From Sphingobacterium allocomposti (GTDB taxonomy: Bacteria; Bacteroidota; Bacteroidia; Sphingobacteriales; Sphingobacteriaceae), in NCBI RefSeq assembly GCF_008124885.1, contig NZ_VNHX01000008.1:99932-163931 (forward strand): a stretch of DNA of 64,000 bases, given 5' to 3'. Shown here in pieces: positions 61,589-64,000 of the stretch (positions within the stretch are counted from its first letter, which is position 1; each line of letters begins with the position of its first letter). The translations under genes were made by a program, and so were the position numbers. The notes under the pieces were generated by a model, which had not been told where the DNA came from, searched no databases, and was given only the letters and a program-made list of their open reading frames with translations.

Positions 61589-63766
61589 ATGATAAATAGA
61601 ACATATATAGGCATTGCGTGTCTGCTCGGAAGCTGCGGACCGGTTATGGCACAGCAGACGACGGACAAAGTGAAGACAACGTTTCAGACATCGCGGGAGT
61701 GGCGTCCAACGATCGATAATAGGGCGGATGCGGTCATGATCTATGGCGTAGGCGGAAATCCATCGGACAGACACAGGCGGGTGCCGTTTCCGGAACGGGT
61801 GAAATCCTGGAAAGATAGAGGGTACACCATTCATTTTATGACAGGTATTGCCTGGGGCGAGTATCAGGACTACTTTACGGGACAATGGGATGGTAAATGG
61901 CATTTGGATGAGGGACAGGTAACCCAAGCTCAAGACACGATCTGGCATGGACATATGGTACCCTATATCGTACCCACAGATAACTTTCTAAATTATCTGA
62001 AGGAGAAACATGTGAAACCGGTCATCGACGCCGGAATCGATGCCATATTTATGGAGGAGCCCGAGTTCTGGGCACGTGGGGGGTATAGCGAAGCGTTTAA
62101 AAGGGAATGGAAGAAATATTACGGTTTTGACTGGCGCCCGCAACATGAGTCGCCGGAGAACACTTATCTTTCCAACAAGCTGAAATACCAACTCTACTAC
62201 AAGGCGCTGAACGAAGTGTTTACCTTTGCCAAAGAATACGGGAAGTCTAAAGGTATGGATGTAAAATGTTACGTGCCGACGCATTCGCTCGTCAACTACG
62301 CCCAATGGATGATCGTCTCGCCCGAGGCCAGTTTGGCTTCTCTGCCGGTTGTAGATGGTTATATTGCGCAGGTTTGGACGGGCACTTCGCGCGAGCCGAA
62401 CTATTTTAACGGAAAGGAAAAAGAGCGTGTGTTCGAGACGGCATACCTCGAGTATGGTTCGATGGAATCGATGACGGCCCCTACAGGCCGGAAGATGTTT
62501 TTCCTAACGGATCCTATTGAGGATCGTGCTAAAGATTGGGTAGACTATAAGACGAACTACCAGGCTACGTTTGTGGCTCAGCTGTTGTATCCGAAGATTG
62601 CTGATTACGAAGTTATGCCCTGGCCGGAACGGATTTACGAGGGATTGTATCGTACGGATCCAAACAGCGACCGGAAAGAACGTATTCCACGCCACTATTC
62701 TACACAAATGCAGGTGATGATTAATTCGTTGAATCAGATGCCGTTGAGCGAGAATAAACTTTCTGGTAGCGAGGGCATCTCTGTGCTGATGGCGAATTCG
62801 TTGATGTTCCAGCGCTTTCCTACGCACGAAGGGTATGACGATCCGCAGTTGGCAAACTTTTACGGACTTGCTCTTCCTTTTCTCAAGCGCGGTGTACCGG
62901 TGAAGACGGTCCACATCGAGAATTTAGGTTATGCGGGGGCGTTGGCGGATACGAAGGTCTTGCTGATGACTTATGCGAATATGAAGCCGCTTGATCCGAT
63001 AGCGCATGACCAGCTGGCGGCGTGGGTAAAAGCTGGCGGGCAACTTGTCTACAGCGGCACGGACCGCGATCCGTTCCAGACCGTTCAGGAATGGTGGAAT
63101 ACGGGTGCGAACCGATATAAGGCGCCCGCGGACCATCTGTTCGGGAAGATGGGTATTGCCGCAGGAGCTAAGGAAGGGCTTTATGCTTATGGTAAGGGAT
63201 CGGTACAGATTATCCGTACGGACCCGAAAGAATATGCTATGCGGGCCAACGCCAGCGAAGACCTGATCCGCGCTGTACAGGAACGCTACCGGACCGCGGG
63301 AGGATCGTTGGCTTTTAAAAACAGCTTTTACCTGCGGCGGGGGCCATTCGAACTGGTTGCTGTCATGGATGAGAGTGTCAGCGAGGAGCACTTTACCATC
63401 AACGGCACGCTAATCGATCTGTTCGATCCTAAACTCCCGGTATATCCGGCACGGACAATTGCTCCCGGCGAGCAGGGATACTTTATGAACGTCGACCTCA
63501 TTAAGAACAAACATCAGCCGCAGGTATTGGCCGCTGCCTATCGTGTTTATGACGAGGAGATTACAGGGAATAATTATTCCTACGTGGCAAAAAGCCCTAT
63601 AGAAACGACGGGAATTTCGAGAGTGCTTCTTCCGCGGCAACCGCGACGCGTAAAGGTCAACGGACAGGACATATTTAATCTGCAAAACTGGGATGCTAAA
63701 TCAGGAACCTACCTCCTAGGGTTTGAAAATAACCCCGACGGAGTTAAGGTCGAATTTGCGTGGTAA
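61589..63766 (+). CDS. Putative glycoside hydrolase, GH42-like architecture
   Basis: Last gene of the locus. Signal sequence 1-21 (VMAQ). Residues 45-400 read as a TIM barrel: VMIYGVGGNPSDRHRRVPFPERV, YTIHFMTGIAWGEYQDYF, AGIDAIFMEEPEFWARGG with Glu at about 156, 157 and 159, then YVPTHSLVNYAQWM and YEVMPWPERIYEG with Glu at about 341 and 347. Residues about 410-560 resemble the GATase-like trimerisation domain of GH42 (VKVLLMTYANMKPL, GGQLVYSGTDRDPF), followed by a beta C-terminal domain. Acid/base and nucleophile Glu candidates are therefore visible, but the text does not match textbook GH42. Could be a new or rare GH family; the substrate is presumably mannan-related by context. Confidence 0.75.
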   Translation: MINRTYIGIACLLGSCGPVMAQQTTDKVKTTFQTSREWRPTIDNRADAVMIYGVGGNPSDRHRRVPFPERVKSWKDRGYTIHFMTGIAWGEYQDYFTGQWDGKWHLDEGQVTQAQDTIWHGHMVPYIVPTDNFLNYLKEKHVKPVIDAGIDAIFMEEPEFWARGGYSEAFKREWKKYYGFDWRPQHESPENTYLSNKLKYQLYYKALNEVFTFAKEYGKSKGMDVKCYVPTHSLVNYAQWMIVSPEASLASLPVVDGYIAQVWTGTSREPNYFNGKEKERVFETAYLEYGSMESMTAPTGRKMFFLTDPIEDRAKDWVDYKTNYQATFVAQLLYPKIADYEVMPWPERIYEGLYRTDPNSDRKERIPRHYSTQMQVMINSLNQMPLSENKLSGSEGISVLMANSLMFQRFPTHEGYDDPQLANFYGLALPFLKRGVPVKTVHIENLGYAGALADTKVLLMTYANMKPLDPIAHDQLAAWVKAGGQLVYSGTDRDPFQTVQEWWNTGANRYKAPADHLFGKMGIAAGAKEGLYAYGKGSVQIIRTDPKEYAMRANASEDLIRAVQERYRTAGGSLAFKNSFYLRRGPFELVAVMDESVSEEHFTINGTLIDLFDPKLPVYPARTIAPGEQGYFMNVDLIKNKHQPQVLAAAYRVYDEEITGNNYSYVAKSPIETTGISRVLLPRQPRRVKVNGQDIFNLQNWDAKSGTYLLGFENNPDGVKVEFAW

Positions 63767-63851
63767 TAACATAAATACCAACTTGCGAGGCTTTCATTAG
63801 GCCTGTGCATGGACCACTGGAGGTTGTCTAAAAAGCCTTTTTTTAAAAAGG

Positions 63852-63884
63852 AATCCCCGATACGTGAAAGTGTCGGGGATTTTT
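63852..63884 (+). terminator. Rho-independent terminator
   Basis: AATCCCCGATAC (63852-63863) pairs with GTGTCGGGGATT (63870-63881, one G-U) around a 6-base loop, followed by TTT. It ends the PUL transcript, or protects the IS from read-through. Confidence 0.75.
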
Positions 63885-63930
63885 ATTGTTTGTCCTAAAA
63901 AATGGTTATTTTTAGGTGTACCCAAACAAT

Positions 63931-64000
63931 ATGGCAAACATACTATTCAAAGCATTACCATCCAATAGTCCGAGTCTTTTTCCGGAAGATATTTTTGCAA
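63931..64000 (+). CDS. Transposase-like N-terminus, cut by window end
   Basis: The reading frame MANILFKALPSNSPSLFPEDIFA starts at 63931 and runs off the edge. The opening MANILFK...SLFP resembles IS1182-type transposases of Bacteroidota (from memory of the family), but 23 residues are too few for certainty. Confidence 0.45.
   Translation, partial: MANILFKALPSNSPSLFPEDIFA

Larger units (their letters stand above)
63820..64000 (+). mobile_element. Left end of a putative IS1182-type insertion sequence (truncated by window)
   Basis: From about 63820 the text GAGGTTGTCTAAAAAG resembles the terminal sequence seen on Bacteroidota IS1182-type elements. It is followed by a hairpin terminator and a transposase-like start at 63931. 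The right end is outside the window, so the boundary and family are provisional. Confidence 0.5.

Overview
The window is chromosomal DNA of a Bacteroidota bacterium, most likely of the Sphingobacteriaceae (a Parapedobacter, Olivibacter or Sphingobacterium relative; the genus cannot be fixed from the sequence alone). Evidence is a SusC/SusD pair, many short lipoprotein signal peptides, TAnnTTTG-type -7 promoter boxes, A-rich leaders with few clear Shine-Dalgarno sites, a GlyRS of the single-chain class II type and DUF6266, DUF3823, DUF4369 and DUF6576-like proteins. No rRNA, tRNA or CRISPR array was seen.

Layout. 0-7.2 kb (+): secreted glycerophosphodiesterase, secreted EEP-family phosphatase/nuclease, DUF4197 protein, peptidase T, nitroreductase, NlpE-like lipoprotein and an XpaC/TelA pair. 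7.3-9.2 kb (-): small lipoprotein and fumarase C. 9.4-10.8 kb: an ATPase of the DUF4143 type preceded by two tandem 22-bp palindromes and flanked by imperfect direct repeats; it looks like an accessory insertion. 10.8-11.3 kb (-): unknown protein. 11.5-13.2 kb (+): S41 protease. 13.2-17.8 kb (-): mutL, active rhomboid, degenerate rhomboid and membrane EEP protein as a probable operon. 18.2-21.1 kb (-): uvrA, with a 0.5-kb repeat-rich spacer upstream. 21.7-27 kb: tpx, metZ-like, FadL-type porin, SGNH lipoprotein and OsmC. 27-28.1 kb (-): DUF2157 membrane protein.

28.5-38.4 kb (+) is a polysaccharide/protein degradation block without SusC/D: GH29 and GH95 fucosidases only 2 bases apart, a DUF4369 lipoprotein with a thioredoxin-like domain lacking CxxC, an M14 metallocarboxypeptidase and a large surface lipoprotein. 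38.7-43.2 kb (-) holds glyS, bcp, an M23 peptidase and an FAH-family enzyme. 43.7-47.3 kb (+) holds DUF6266, a HAD phosphatase and a gluconate-dehydrogenase-like subunit 3/GMC oxidoreductase pair.

47.5-63.8 kb is the most coherent accessory unit: a polysaccharide utilization locus with two GH76 enzymes (family activity endo-alpha-1,6-mannanase), a lipoprotein with two carboxypeptidase-regulatory-like domains and an internally duplicated beta-rich module, SusC, SusD, a DUF3823 lipoprotein and a large GH42-like hydrolase of uncertain family. It is faced by a divergent membrane regulator with a kelch-type extracytoplasmic part, one TM helix and a SARP/BTAD-like cytoplasmic part, in place of the usual HTCS or sigma/anti-sigma pair. 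The SusC reading frame is separated from its apparent signal peptide by a frame break. The right edge enters what looks like an IS1182-type element.
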